DNA from: Pseudomonas sp. MWU13-2100
GTDB taxonomy: Bacteria > Pseudomonadota > Gammaproteobacteria > Pseudomonadales > Pseudomonadaceae
Assembly (NCBI RefSeq): GCF_023242365.1
Contig: NZ_JALLIX010000030.1
Span: forward strand, 16,785-80,784
DNA length: 64,000 bases
Direction of reading: 5' to 3'
Part shown: in pieces, positions 63,558-64,000 of the stretch
Numbering within the stretch: the first letter of the stretch is position 1
Layout of the letters: each line of letters starts with the position of its first letter
The notes under the pieces: generated by a model
Told to the model about the DNA's origin: nothing
What the model saw: the letters and a program-made list of their open reading frames with translations, nothing else
Database searches by the model: none
Translations under genes and position numbers: made by a program

Positions 63558-63633
63558 GCCCAGATAGCTCAGTCGGTAGAGCAGGGGATTGAAAATCCCC
63601 GTGTCGGCGGTTCGATTCCGTCTCTGGGCACCA
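63558..63633 (+). tRNA. tRNA-Phe (GAA anticodon)
   Basis: 76 nt cloverleaf from GCCCAGATAGCTCAG to the encoded CCA end. The acceptor pairs GCCCAGA/TCTGGGC, D arm GCTC/GAGC, anticodon arm GGGGA-TTGAAAA-TCCCC with GAA, T arm GGCGG-TTCGATT-CCGTC with a mismatch-tolerant stem. The 3' flank holds a G-U tolerant hairpin (TTTCAGGTGGTG/CATCATCTGAAA, 63641-63668) before the terminator. Confidence 0.98.
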
Positions 63634-63946
63634 CTAATTAGTTTCAGGTGGTGTCAACATCATCTGAAAGCCCACAAGAAACCCGCCTGGTGCGGGTTTT
63701 TTGTTGCCCGGATTTTCTTCATCTTTCCTATCGTCACCTTCGGTGCGAACGGCTCTCCTCCCAGCCGCGTCCATGGCCCGATCGGCGCAATACCATTGAC
63801 GTCCCTCGCCCCGCACGCCCACGGCCCAGGCAACTGTCATGGCCGGCAAACAATACAGTTCGTTGCACTCCTTCCCAACCGTACCGGTACTGGCCCCGCC
63901 TGGCTGACTAGTGTGCACCTGTCCTTCAGGCACGCAGGAGCCGAGC
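63634..63946. other. Intergenic region after tRNA-Phe
   Basis: 313 bp between the tRNA and the next gene. It contains the hairpin and terminator described with the tRNA. Short open frames on both strands show no ribosome site or family pattern, and no direct repeat of the tRNA 3' end (a sign of an integrated element) is seen within the window. Confidence 0.55.
63679..63703 (+). terminator. Terminator after tRNA-Phe
   Basis: AAACCCGC-CTGG-TGCGGGTTTTTTG, strong stem and U tract. Confidence 0.93.
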
Positions 63947-64000
63947 ATGAATATCGCCAACTGGCTGGACGAAGCCGGTCTTCAATATCCGAAGCGCCCA
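63947..64000 (+). CDS. Start of a gene, possibly an AMP-dependent acyl-CoA synthetase
   Basis: Eighteen codons from an ATG at 63947 with AGGAG seven bases upstream: MNIANWLDEAGLQYPKRP. The N-x-A-x-W-L ... P-x-x-P start resembles the N-terminus of long-chain acyl-CoA synthetase-like enzymes of the AMP-binding family. The window ends here, so the family call rests on 18 residues only. Confidence 0.45.
   Translation, partial: MNIANWLDEAGLQYPKRP

Noticed and set aside
63634..63960. 108-codon minus-strand frame after tRNA-Phe, or a mobile-element attachment
   Set aside because: The frame includes the tRNA terminator and lacks a ribosome site. No integrase or duplicated tRNA end is visible in the window.

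Overview
The window is chromosomal DNA from a Pseudomonas of the fluorescens/putida lineage. The evidence is a high-GC, densely packed gene order typical of that genus, a complete five-step histidine utilisation (hut) locus with HutC and sigma-54 control, glnA followed by ntrBC with a structured RNA array behind ntrC, and at least fourteen REP-type palindromic elements in intergenic gaps (mostly of the pattern GTGGGAGCGGAGCTTGCCCG and its inverse). Nearly all genes are core housekeeping or catabolic genes. I see no prophage, insertion sequence, CRISPR array or plasmid functions.

Layout. 0-2 kb: 3' part of proline iminopeptidase and an unrecognised gene with an aminopeptidase-like C-terminus. 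2-19 kb: the hut region. On the minus strand it reads hutC-hutD, then hutU, an NCS1 permease, an ABC transporter (hutXWV), a second HAL-family gene, hutH, an APC permease (hutT), hutI and hutG; hutF lies divergently from hutC. A HutC operator sits just downstream of a clear sigma-54 promoter at hutU, and a second operator lies between hutC and hutF. The route encoded is histidine to urocanate to imidazolonepropionate to formiminoglutamate to formylglutamate to glutamate plus formate. The HAL paralogue next to hutH lacks exactly the three Ala-Ser-Gly residues that form the MIO cofactor.

19-36 kb: lipocalin, a small lipoprotein, a PctA/B/C-type amino-acid chemoreceptor, a DUF924 protein, fbp, a DUF3999/DUF2339 membrane pair, glgP, a YkgJ-type Cys-cluster protein, typA and thiI. 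36-45 kb: the nitrogen-control block. glnA has sigma-54 and NtrC-like sites. After a cupin, a periplasmic chorismate mutase and two DUF4124 paralogues comes ntrBC, with an NtrC palindrome and its own sigma-54-like promoter. Behind ntrC is a 0.39 kb array of five stem-loop modules under a near-consensus sigma-54 promoter. I read this as a homologue of the nitrogen-regulated sRNA NrsZ. It is followed by a small membrane protein and trmL, whose divergent start codons overlap.

45-64 kb: secB-grxC-rhodanese; gpmI; envC-ctpA-yibQ; a solute-binding protein; a trypsin-like secreted protease with a repeat-built tail that looks like the least conserved gene here; hisB-hisH-DUF2164-hisA-hisF; an OFA-family MFS transporter; a PanM/PanZ-like acetyltransferase; asmA-mutY-yggX; tRNA-Phe with a strong promoter; and the first 18 codons of a possible acyl-CoA synthetase.

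The nitrogen logic is coherent. Histidine catabolism (hut), glutamine synthetase, NtrBC and the NrsZ-like RNA all carry visible sigma-54 promoters, so a large part of the window could respond to carbon and nitrogen status. All functional calls come from reading the sequence and from memory of the families; no database search was run.
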